Shown here in pieces: positions 7,418 to 14,216 of a stretch of 14,216 bases of DNA. The DNA comes from Acidobacteriaceae bacterium (lineage in GTDB: Bacteria > Acidobacteriota > Terriglobia > Terriglobales > Acidobacteriaceae): assembly GCA_003140705.1 (NCBI GenBank), contig PLKU01000159.1:11805-26020 (forward strand), in the 5' to 3' direction. The stretch's first letter is position 1. Each line of letters opens with the position of its first letter. The notes beneath the pieces were generated by a model. That model saw nothing but the letters and a program-made list of their open reading frames with translations. It did not search any database and was not told the DNA's origin. Both the position numbers and the translations under genes were made by a program.

Positions 7418-7422
7418 GAAGC

Positions 7423-9744
7423 ATGGCGAGTGTCCGGCAGGCCATACCGGCAGAGATCCTCAACGCCCCCCCGGCCTCTCCGGGGGATTTGCAGCCTGCT
7501 GCGCACGACTCCGAACATCCCACACCCCAAACCCTGATAAATGAGCGCTTTGAAGCGCTTCTCCGTCAGGTCCAATTCAACCGTCCCAGCGAGGATGTCT
7601 CCCTCATTCGCAAGGCTTGGGAGTTCTGCGTCCGCCATCATGACGGTCAGATGAGGGCATCTGGCGAGCCCTACATCGTTCACCCGCTCGAGGTGGCCGA
7701 GGTGCTCGCGGAAATGAAGATGGACGCAACTGCCATCGCCGCCGGCCTGCTCCACGACTCCGTCGAAGACACGCCTGCAACCAACGAGGAGATTGCCGAG
7801 GAGTTTGGCGAGCAGGTCGCCCACATCGTCGAAGGCGTCACCAAGATCGACAAAATCCAGTTCGCCAACCGCGAAGACCGCCAGGCCGAAAACGTCCGCA
7901 AGATGCTCCTCGCCATGGTGTCGGATGTGCGCGTCGTCCTCATTAAGCTGGCGGATCGACTCCACAATATGCGCACCCTTGAGCACCTCCAGCCAGACCG
8001 CCAGGAGGCCATCGCGCGAGAGACCCAGGACATCTACGCCCCGCTCGCCCATCGCTTGGGCATGGGCAAAGTGCGCGGCGAGCTTGAGGATCTGGCCTTC
8101 CGTTACACAGACCCGGTCAGCTACGAGAAAGTGTCCGCGGCCGTTGAGGCCCGCCGCATTGAAGGGGAGCAGTTTCTGCGTGGTGTAGAAGACACGCTCG
8201 TCGAGCAATTGCGTGAAAACAACATTGAGGCCCGCGTTGAATGGCGCATCAAGCGCCTCTACTCAATCTTCCAAAAGATCGAGCGCTCCAAAGTCTCCTT
8301 CGACCAGGTATACGACCTACTCGCCGTCCGTGTGATTACGCCAGATGTAGCATCCTGCTACGCCGTTTTTGGTCTGATTCACACCCTCTGGCGACCGGTG
8401 CCGGGGCGCATTAAGGACTTCATCGCCATTCCTCGCGCAAATCGCTACCAGTCGCTGCACACTACGGTGATGGGCGCCAGCGGACATCAGTTCGAGGTGC
8501 AGATCCGCACCGAAGAGATGCACCGCATCGCCGAGGAAGGGATCGCCGCCCACTGGAAGTACAAAGCTGGCGGAACCGCCGTCACCGCTCGCGACGAGGA
8601 ACGGCTCAACTGGATCAGGCAACTTGTCGAATGGCAGAAGGAGATGACCGACCCGAACGAGTTCCTCTCCAGCCTCAAGATGGACCTCTATCCCGACGAG
8701 GCGTACACCTTTACGCCCAAGGGTAAGGTGGTCGTCATCCCTGCCGACGGAACCCCAATCGATTTCGCATACACCATTCATACTGAGGTCGGCCATACCT
8801 GCGTCGGCGCCAAAGTCAATGGCCGCATGGTGCCCTTGCGCCATAAGCTGCGGACCGGCGACATCGTCGAAATCGTCACCCAGAAAGATCACAAGCCGAG
8901 CCGCGACTGGCTCACCTTCGTCAAGAGTCCCCGTGCACGCAACAAAATCAAGCATTGGCTCAATGAGGATCAGCGCCGCCGTGCCGTCGAAATTGGGCGC
9001 AAACTCCTCGAGCGCGAGGCCAGGCGATTCAAGGTTCCCATGAGCCAGATCGCCGACCAGGATCTAGGCCGCATCGCGAACGAGTATGGCGTCGCCACAG
9101 CCGCCGATCTGCTTGCCACGTTGGGCCAGGGCAAACACTCAGCGCACCAGGTACTCAACAAGCTCGTCCCCGGCTTTGCCACCCAAGGCGACGCCGCGCC
9201 ACTTGTAGAAACCAAGCCGGGCGACAGCGGATCGCCCGCCATGTCCGACGCGGTGCGCAAACTGCACCTCACCGGTTCCGATTCTCTCCAGGTTGAGGGA
9301 CAAAACGACCTTCTCGTCTATCGAGCGCGCTGTTGTAACCCCATTCGTGGCGAAGAGATTATTGGTTATGTCACCCGCGGCAAGGGCGTAGCCGTCCACG
9401 CGCGCAGTTGTCCCAACGTGCAAAACCTGCTCTACGAGAGTGACCGCCGCATCGCCGTCGAGTGGTCCCGTGTCGGCGACGACTCGGCCGGCAAGCCTCA
9501 GCGCTATCCCGTTAAGATCACCGTCTTTTGCGACGACCGCACCGGCATGCTGAAGGAAATGACCGCCGTCATCTCTGACGACAACACCAATATCCGCGGC
9601 GTTGAAATCCGCCAGGACGAGAACGGCGAAGCAATTGTAGATTTTGTGGTCGAGGCCGAAGACGTTCGCCACCTCAACCGCATGGTGCTTGGCCTGCGCC
9701 GCGTTGAGGGCGTCCGCGCCGTACAGCGAACGCAAAAACTGTAA
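7423..9744 (+). CDS. rel: Bifunctional (p)ppGpp synthetase/hydrolase Rel (RelA/SpoT family)
   Basis: This cytosolic enzyme makes (p)ppGpp from ATP and GTP or GDP and also degrades it, controlling the stringent response. All domains of a 773-residue long RSH protein are present: the HD hydrolase (about 60-215) with His87, the HD pair 111-112, ED at 115-116 and LADRLHN (176-182); the synthetase (about 270-380) with YDLLAVRV, RIKD (329-332), RYQSLHTT (341-348) and the catalytic Glu358 in FEVQIRT; the TGS domain (about 421-483); a helical linker; the zinc-finger-like CCNP (637-640) with Cys663; and a C-terminal ACT domain (about 697-771). The intact HDxxED motif and the RxKD form of the synthetase motif mark a bifunctional Rel/SpoT enzyme rather than a synthetase-only RelA. 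No second RSH gene is visible here. ATG 7423 is the only start before the HD domain; it lacks an RBS and seems leaderless. The gene is convergent with the acyl-CoA dehydrogenase. Confidence 0.97.
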   Translation: MASVRQAIPAEILNAPPASPGDLQPAAHDSEHPTPQTLINERFEALLRQVQFNRPSEDVSLIRKAWEFCVRHHDGQMRASGEPYIVHPLEVAEVLAEMKMDATAIAAGLLHDSVEDTPATNEEIAEEFGEQVAHIVEGVTKIDKIQFANREDRQAENVRKMLLAMVSDVRVVLIKLADRLHNMRTLEHLQPDRQEAIARETQDIYAPLAHRLGMGKVRGELEDLAFRYTDPVSYEKVSAAVEARRIEGEQFLRGVEDTLVEQLRENNIEARVEWRIKRLYSIFQKIERSKVSFDQVYDLLAVRVITPDVASCYAVFGLIHTLWRPVPGRIKDFIAIPRANRYQSLHTTVMGASGHQFEVQIRTEEMHRIAEEGIAAHWKYKAGGTAVTARDEERLNWIRQLVEWQKEMTDPNEFLSSLKMDLYPDEAYTFTPKGKVVVIPADGTPIDFAYTIHTEVGHTCVGAKVNGRMVPLRHKLRTGDIVEIVTQKDHKPSRDWLTFVKSPRARNKIKHWLNEDQRRRAVEIGRKLLEREARRFKVPMSQIADQDLGRIANEYGVATAADLLATLGQGKHSAHQVLNKLVPGFATQGDAAPLVETKPGDSGSPAMSDAVRKLHLTGSDSLQVEGQNDLLVYRARCCNPIRGEEIIGYVTRGKGVAVHARSCPNVQNLLYESDRRIAVEWSRVGDDSAGKPQRYPVKITVFCDDRTGMLKEMTAVISDDNTNIRGVEIRQDENGEAIVDFVVEAEDVRHLNRMVLGLRRVEGVRAVQRTQKL

Positions 9745-9778
9745 GGGACTGTCACGAGGTTTTTGGCCGTTTCCTGTT

Positions 9779-9828
9779 GTGGTGAGGGCGGGATTCCGCT
9801 GCACTCAATTTCCACGCCCATCAACCAC
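9779..9828. repeat. Imperfect hairpin between convergent rel and acyl-CoA dehydrogenase genes
   Basis: Bases 9779-9790 (GTGGTGAGGGCG) pair with 9815-9828 along twelve pairs, with two single A bulges (9820 and 9824). It lies in the 114-bp gap between two convergent stops, where a bidirectional terminator is expected, but there is no T-run on either side. It may act as a transcript-end stabiliser or may be fortuitous. Confidence 0.3.
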
Positions 9829-9858
9829 CCACTGTTCACTGACCTCTGTCCACCGCCT

Positions 9859-11013
9859 TTACAGCACCTGCTTCGCAATTGTCGCCAATTGCATATTCGA
9901 CGTGCCTTCGTAAATCTTCCCCACTTTCGCGTCGCGATAGTACTTTTCCGCCGGGTAGTCCCGCACAAATCCATTTCCGCCGAAGATCTCAACGCATTGA
10001 CTGGCTACTCGTTCCGCCACCTGCGAGGTAAAGTACTTGGTCATCGCCGCCTCCCGCACATACGGCTGCCCTGCGTCCTTCAGCCGAGCCGTGTTGTAGA
10101 CCATCAACTTTGCCGCCTCAATCTCCGTGGCCATCTCCGCCAGCGTGAACTGCACTGCCTGAAACTCCGCGATTGGTTTGCCGAACTGCCGTCGTTCGTT
10201 TGCATAGCGGGCTGCATGACCCCACGCACCTTCGGCAAGCCCCAACATCTGAGCACCGATTCCGATGCGCCCCTCGTTGAGCGTCTCGATTGCGATCTTG
10301 TACCCTTTGCCCGGTTCACCAAGCAGGTTCTCCTCTGCCACCTCGCAGCCATCCAGAATCAATTCGCACGTACTGCTGGCACGAATGCCCAGCTTGTCTT
10401 CCTTGCGGCCAACAGCGAATCCCGTCGCGTCCTTTTCAACCAGAAACGCCGTGATGCCGCGATAACCCGCCGACGCATCCAGCGTGGCAAACACAATAAA
10501 GAGCCCAGCTTCGCGCGCATTCGAGATCCACAGCTTGCGTCCGTTCAGGCGAAATCCGGCCGCTGTTTTCTCCGCGCGTGTTTGCAGTGCAAACGCATCT
10601 GACCCTGAGTTGGCCTCGCTTAACGCATACGCGCCCACCGTGCCCGCAACCAGCTTTGGCAGCCAATGCGATTGTTGTGCCTGGGTTCCCCAGCGGCGCA
10701 GTGCGTTGATCACCAGCGTATTGTGTACGTCCACAAGCACAGCAACAGCCGGATCGACGGTCGAGATGGCCTCGATAGCCAGCACGGCATCAAAGAAGCT
10801 GCCGCCTGCCCCGCCCAACTCCTCTGAAACCTCGATCCCCATCAGCCCAAGCTCCGTCATCTGTGCAACCAGGCCTTCCGCAAGTTTCTGCTCGTCGTCC
10901 ATAACCCGCACCTGCGGCGCAATGGTCTCCTCCGCAAACCTGCGAACGGTCGTGTAGAACAGGCTTTCTTCTTCCGAGAGTTGCGTGAGCGGCGCGGGCG
11001 ATGTGTGGGCCAA
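9859..11013 (-). CDS. Acyl-CoA dehydrogenase (short/branched-chain type)
   Basis: This FAD flavoenzyme of 384 residues oxidises an acyl-CoA to the trans-2-enoyl-CoA and passes electrons to electron-transfer flavoprotein, in fatty-acid or branched amino-acid breakdown. It has the three-part family fold: an N-terminal helical domain, the FAD/substrate loop YALSEANSGSD (129-139) with WISNA (162-166), and a C-terminal helical domain with NERRQFGKPI (272-281), GGNGFVRDYP and the catalytic Glu369 in YEGTSN. That placement matches short-chain and short/branched-chain enzymes rather than long-chain ones, whose base lies elsewhere; exact chain length cannot be read. No ATG fits well. I chose TTG at 11013 because GGAGGG lies eight bases upstream and the protein then has the normal length; the GTG at 11169 and ATG at 10911+156 bases (11067) would add an unrelated arginine-rich extension. 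It sits behind the S53 terminator, so it should have its own promoter. No ETF or thiolase genes are nearby. Confidence 0.93.
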   Translation of the reverse strand: MAHTSPAPLTQLSEEESLFYTTVRRFAEETIAPQVRVMDDEQKLAEGLVAQMTELGLMGIEVSEELGGAGGSFFDAVLAIEAISTVDPAVAVLVDVHNTLVINALRRWGTQAQQSHWLPKLVAGTVGAYALSEANSGSDAFALQTRAEKTAAGFRLNGRKLWISNAREAGLFIVFATLDASAGYRGITAFLVEKDATGFAVGRKEDKLGIRASSTCELILDGCEVAEENLLGEPGKGYKIAIETLNEGRIGIGAQMLGLAEGAWGHAARYANERRQFGKPIAEFQAVQFTLAEMATEIEAAKLMVYNTARLKDAGQPYVREAAMTKYFTSQVAERVASQCVEIFGGNGFVRDYPAEKYYRDAKVGKIYEGTSNMQLATIAKQVL

Positions 11014-11021
11014 TCTGGAAA

Positions 11022-11027
11022 CCCTCC
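11022..11027 (-). promoter_or_regulatory. RBS that fixes the TTG start of the acyl-CoA dehydrogenase
   Basis: On the minus strand GGAGGG is followed by eight bases and then TTG (11013-11011), which opens a protein of typical family length. The longer frames with GTG or ATG starts have no comparable RBS and add sequence unlike the family. Confidence 0.55.
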
Positions 11028-11131
11028 GGCCTCGGAGTGTATCAAAACAATCGGCACGCAGGCACATGTCCGCGCTTCGAGCGCAAGGCCTGCAACGCCG
11101 GCAGTGAACGGGCGCTTCTAAATCGAGGCGC

Positions 11132-11163
11132 AAAAAAAGGCGAACGCCCCAGCGGCGTTCGCC
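11132..11163 (-). terminator. Rho-independent terminator of the S53 protease gene
   Basis: On the minus strand GGCGAACGCC (11163-11154) pairs perfectly with GGCGTTCGCC (11148-11139) around a five-base loop, followed at once by seven T (11138-11132). It begins 16 bases after the protease stop at 11180 and separates that gene from the acyl-CoA dehydrogenase. Confidence 0.93.
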
Positions 11164-11179
11164 CCTCACAACTCAACAG

Positions 11180-14089
11180 CTACTGGATCGTCAAAGTGAA
11201 AGTTGTAGACGCGTTGATTGTTGGCGTTGTTGAGTCCTGCCCGCTGACGGTGATGGTGTAGGTGCCTTTGGGCGGATTTGTAAGCGTATAGGAAACACTG
11301 CTGCAGGCGGTGATGGCTACCCCGACGGCAACAAGAGCGATCAGCCCCGCCGTTCTGCGGAACTTCCGTGACCATCGACCAAGCAAGCCTGCCAGAAGCA
11401 ATCCGGCAAAGGTCATCGTCATTGGGACAGGGTTTGGCCCATTGTTCTTTGCGGAGTGGGTTCCGTGCAACCGGTAGAACGGCTGTTTCCCCCCGCCGCG
11501 GGCCGCACCAGTGAACGGGCAGTCGGAGGCGTTGGTGTCAAGAGAGAGTTGGGTGGCCGCCGCGGCTGTCCCTGTCACAGTTAAAGTTCCATCGCCGGCG
11601 CTGTTCATGCTTGTGAACTGATAGCAGAGGTTCTGCAGCGCATTGTCGTTGGAGGTATCGAAGTTCAGAAGGACTGTGCCTGTGTAGCCGCTTACCGGCA
11701 TCACCGTGATTGTTTCGGTCCCTGAGCTGCCCTGGGTAATGGTGAGAGTGGCCGGGGTTGCCGCGAGCGAGAAGGATCCGCTGCCTGAACTTACCCCCGC
11801 AATGTTCACTGACACTACGCCGGTTGAAGCTGCGTGAGTAGCATCGCCCGAGTATGCGGCCAGGATTTCATGCGTGCCCGCCGTAGAGAACGAAGTGGCG
11901 TATGTGGCCGTTGCGTTCGCTGTCAGCGAAATGGGTGCCAGCGGCGTTCCCCCATCGATGGTAAGCGTCACTGTGCCGGTGGGGATGGTGCTGCCCGTAG
12001 TGGATGCGACCGTAACGGTGAAATTGTCTGAAACGTTCACTCCCGGCGTCAGGTTCGACGCGGAAACGGTCGTGGTCGTGCCGATAAGGACGGGCCCGGT
12101 GCTGGCGGGCCACGCCGCGGCCAGGTTGGCTAGATTGATGGTTCCAAGCCCGGTGACCTGGTCATAGCCCGCGCCGGCGGAAAAGCCTGCGGTGCTGCTG
12201 CAGTCGGCGCTGCCTGCTGTGCAATCGTTGTTGCCGCTCGTGATGTCATGGAAGGCCGATGCGTAGGTGGTGCTGTTCGCGGCCAGCGCGTAGAGCGTTG
12301 GATTGATGAGGCCTTGTCCGCTGGAGTAGTTCTGCTGCTGATTGATGAGGGCCAACATCCCTGAGAAGATGGGCCCGCCCATGCTGGTGCCGCCCACAAG
12401 AGTCAGCAGCCCGGTGGAGGCGTCGCGGAACCCGCTTGTGCAACTGGCGTTCTGGCCTTGCGACCAGAAAGACTGATCGCCGGTGCAAAACAAGTATCCG
12501 GGAAGGTCGGGCGAAGCATTGACGGCGATATCCGGTACATCGCGCTTGCCGTCGGATGGAATACCGGGAACTCCCGTTTGCCAGGTCGGCTTCGTGAACA
12601 GCGAACTGGCTCCGCCGCCGGTCGCGCCCAGACAATCGGCCTGGCCGCAATTGACAAGGTCCTCGTTCCAGGCGACCTCTGGAATGTATTGAAGCGCCGA
12701 GCTAATGATGTCGGAACTGCTCTTTGCCTCCCAATAGCCATCGCCGGCTGTGAGATAGGCCGGATTGGCCTGGGAGACTTCAGTGCCGCCCACCCCTGTC
12801 ACGTAAGGGCTGCTGGCCGGGTAATCCACGGCCAGGGCTTCCTGTTCGGATAGAGGAGGGTTCCCGGCGCCGACGCCGACAAAGCAATCGGTGGAACCGC
12901 TGTCGCCGGACGCGGCCATAATGGTTTGTCCCTGCGAAGCAGCCTGCTGAAGGGCCGATTCAAGAGTCGGTTCCAGGGCCAATCCCGAACCCAGCGTAGA
13001 ACCGGCAAGGTACGCTTCGCACTCTCCGTAGCTGGTGCTGATAATCGGAGCAATCTTCTGGTCGATCGCGTATTGCAGTGCGTCGGCTGCACTGTAGTTG
13101 AAGTCGCTGCCGACGTAGACAAAGTAGATGTCAGCCCCCGGAGCAATGGCGCCCGACCATTCCAGATCGAGATCGGATTCGCCTTCATCTCCGCCTGCGT
13201 ACACCGTGGAACTCCCCGTGCCCGGCATGAGCACAAGCGTGGGGTCTTTCACCGAGAGCCCGGCGGCATTCTGGAAGTTCTCGATGTCGCTCAGTGCGAC
13301 GGCCGATTGACCGACGACGGCGATCGACTGTCCGTTGCCGTTATTCCCTGAACTGTAAACCGGCTTGATGTTGTACACCGTCGCAATGTCGCCGGGAGCA
13401 AAGTAAACATTGCCGCTCTCGCTTGAAGTGAAAGCGGGCCTCGGCCGTGCGTTCTTGTTCATCACTGCATGCGACTTGGGCCGGAAGTCGTCGAGGTTGC
13501 GGATTCCAAGGATCGTCGGCGCAATCGCCGCAGGCACGCTCAGTTCTGTCGACGCCGCGAAATGCTGCACGCCGTTAATCTTGTAGTTGTGCATCTCCGT
13601 TGAAAACGCGGCTTCGACTTGCCGCACTGTCCCTGAGAAGCGGATAGCATTCTTGCTGCGGGCAACCGAATCGATAACGAACCCTTGTTGCTGAAGCCAG
13701 TTCTCCATCTTGTCCAGATCGGAGTCGGACATCCCGAAACGAGCTGCGAATTGGTCCGGGGTGACCCAGTGGTGATAGAGCGGCGAGGCCGGATTCAGCT
13801 GCGCGGCAATCAGCGCGTCAAGACCGGCCTGCTGAGCGGCCGAGCGATTGAAGACGATGGTGATGCCGCTCAGCTTTGTGTCCGCGACGAGCCTGCCGGC
13901 GTCGAATTGCGCCTTCGCCAGGGGGTGCAGGGATCCTTTCAAGGGGGACATCTCTGTGCTGCTAATCTCCGAGGTAATGCGTGGCGCCACCTGTTGCGCG
14001 AAGGCAGAGGCGGCGGCCATTGTGCAGGCCGCGATAAAGCCGCAAGCCCAATACCGCAATTGCAGTGGGGGAAAAGTTATCATTTTCAT
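11180..14089 (-). CDS. Secreted S53 (sedolisin/pro-kumamolisin) serine-carboxyl protease with Ig-like domain and C-terminal anchor
   Basis: Residues 1-31 form a signal peptide; about 45-205 are the inhibitory pro-kumamolisin propeptide; about 215-660 the catalytic domain. The Ser-Glu-Asp triad is complete: Glu304 and Asp308 in GESDLD, and Ser569 in GGTSMGG, with the oxyanion Asp396 in SGDSGS. Asp615 (FHDITSGN) and GYDQVTGLG (641-649) fit the calcium site. Such enzymes usually work at low pH and self-activate. Paired cysteines suggest disulfides. An Ig-like domain (about 670-763) and a second beta-rich segment (about 772-856) follow, which may bind polymers or hold the protease off the surface. 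The tail has two hydrophobic helices (about 890-904 and 913-928) separated by RWSRKFRR, then a lipobox-like ITAC with Cys929 and a 40-residue beta-rich end. ATG 14089 follows AAGGA by nine bases. The gene has its own terminator and is likely a single unit. Confidence 0.95.
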   Translation of the reverse strand: MKMITFPPLQLRYWACGFIAACTMAAASAFAQQVAPRITSEISSTEMSPLKGSLHPLAKAQFDAGRLVADTKLSGITIVFNRSAAQQAGLDALIAAQLNPASPLYHHWVTPDQFAARFGMSDSDLDKMENWLQQQGFVIDSVARSKNAIRFSGTVRQVEAAFSTEMHNYKINGVQHFAASTELSVPAAIAPTILGIRNLDDFRPKSHAVMNKNARPRPAFTSSESGNVYFAPGDIATVYNIKPVYSSGNNGNGQSIAVVGQSAVALSDIENFQNAAGLSVKDPTLVLMPGTGSSTVYAGGDEGESDLDLEWSGAIAPGADIYFVYVGSDFNYSAADALQYAIDQKIAPIISTSYGECEAYLAGSTLGSGLALEPTLESALQQAASQGQTIMAASGDSGSTDCFVGVGAGNPPLSEQEALAVDYPASSPYVTGVGGTEVSQANPAYLTAGDGYWEAKSSSDIISSALQYIPEVAWNEDLVNCGQADCLGATGGGASSLFTKPTWQTGVPGIPSDGKRDVPDIAVNASPDLPGYLFCTGDQSFWSQGQNASCTSGFRDASTGLLTLVGGTSMGGPIFSGMLALINQQQNYSSGQGLINPTLYALAANSTTYASAFHDITSGNNDCTAGSADCSSTAGFSAGAGYDQVTGLGTINLANLAAAWPASTGPVLIGTTTTVSASNLTPGVNVSDNFTVTVASTTGSTIPTGTVTLTIDGGTPLAPISLTANATATYATSFSTAGTHEILAAYSGDATHAASTGVVSVNIAGVSSGSGSFSLAATPATLTITQGSSGTETITVMPVSGYTGTVLLNFDTSNDNALQNLCYQFTSMNSAGDGTLTVTGTAAAATQLSLDTNASDCPFTGAARGGGKQPFYRLHGTHSAKNNGPNPVPMTMTFAGLLLAGLLGRWSRKFRRTAGLIALVAVGVAITACSSVSYTLTNPPKGTYTITVSGQDSTTPTINASTTFTLTIQ

Positions 14090-14108
14090 TCATTGCCATC
14101 CTTAATTT

Positions 14109-14128
14109 ATGAACGGTTGAGAGTTCAT
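14109..14128. repeat. Inverted repeat upstream of the S53 protease RBS
   Basis: ATGAAC (14109-14114) and GTTCAT (14123-14128) are perfect reverse complements eight bases apart, just upstream of the AAGGA RBS (14103-14099) of the protease gene. It could be an operator or a leader hairpin. A second small dyad, GCGATC (14149-14154) with GATCGC (14158-14163), lies further upstream. I found no convincing -35/-10 pair in 14104-14216. Confidence 0.35.
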
Positions 14129-14216
14129 GCATTCGAAAGACCAGGCGTGCGATCTTCGATCGCGTCAAAGCCAAGGCAATGGTGCCTGTTCAAACCGGCA
14201 ACAAGAAGGAAAAGAA

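Larger units (their letters stand above)
6835..7422. other. Long divergent intergenic region (cytochrome c / rel), several dyads
   Basis: No credible gene: the open frames on both strands are short, lack an RBS and look random. The middle (about 7080-7260) is clearly richer in A and T than the flanking genes. Visible structure: GAAGGGGA (6975-6982) with TCCCCTTC (6989-6996), eight pairs and a six-base loop; the near-perfect palindrome at 7058-7073; TTACTT (7117-7122) with AAGTAA (7129-7134); and a direct repeat AGTATTT at about 7092 and 7106. I could not match it to a known riboswitch. It must carry at least the cytochrome promoter, because rel seems to have its own -10 box right at its start codon. 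Confidence 0.55.

Noticed and set aside
7411..8208. 265-codon minus-strand frame opposite rel
   Set aside because: It is antisense to conserved HD-domain codons and covers the rel start; it is explained by codon bias of the real gene.
9763..10602. 279-codon plus-strand frame opposite the acyl-CoA dehydrogenase
   Set aside because: It is a shadow of a well-supported gene with no recognisable motif or RBS.
1..14216. Search for tRNA, rRNA, CRISPR arrays, insertion sequences and defence genes
   Set aside because: No GTTCGAATC-like T-loop with an acceptor stem, no regular spaced repeats, and no transposase, integrase or defence-type protein was seen among the supported genes.

Overview
The window reads as a stretch of ordinary chromosome from a Gram-negative, moderately GC-rich bacterium, most likely an Acidobacteriota (Terriglobia-type) species. 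That placement is inferred from the protein styles: a secreted S53 pro-kumamolisin-type protease with an Ig-like tail and a two-helix C-terminal anchor, a small mono-heme cytochrome c, a periplasmic prolyl oligopeptidase and a single long Rel enzyme. No database search was possible. I see no phage, IS, CRISPR, tRNA or rRNA signature.

Layout, left to right. Bases 1-39 are probably the last codons of a plus-strand gene, followed by a strong hairpin/T-tract (62-122) between it and the convergent murJ-like gene (1917-271, minus). murJ is divergent from a secreted prolyl oligopeptidase (1994-4141, plus). The 76-bp gap between them carries two overlapping inverted repeats, one of which covers the protease ribosome-binding site. 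A minus-strand cluster follows, in transcription order: cytochrome c (6834-6406), an RlmI-like 23S rRNA m5C methyltransferase (6350-4869), and a small four-helix membrane gene interrupted by an in-frame amber codon (4833-4426). A 588-bp non-coding region (6835-7422) separates the cytochrome promoter from a bifunctional (p)ppGpp synthetase/hydrolase (7423-9744, plus), which appears to be transcribed without a leader. Convergent to it is an acyl-CoA dehydrogenase (11013-9859, minus) best started at TTG. Last is a 969-residue S53 protease (14089-11180, minus) with a textbook intrinsic terminator behind it.

The genes do not form one pathway. The themes are envelope building (MurJ-like flippase), extracytoplasmic peptide breakdown (S53 protease, prolyl oligopeptidase), use of amino-acid or fatty-acid carbon (acyl-CoA dehydrogenase), and starvation signalling with ribosome modification (Rel, RlmI). 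Peptide scavenging feeding acyl-CoA oxidation is a plausible link but is inference only.

I found no clearly new multi-gene system. The best leads are local: the RBS-covering alternative hairpins before the prolyl oligopeptidase, the amber-split membrane gene whose topology continues past the stop, the internal lipobox-like signal near the C-terminus of the S53 protease, the predicted leaderless rel start, and a MurJ-like protein lacking two cavity arginines.
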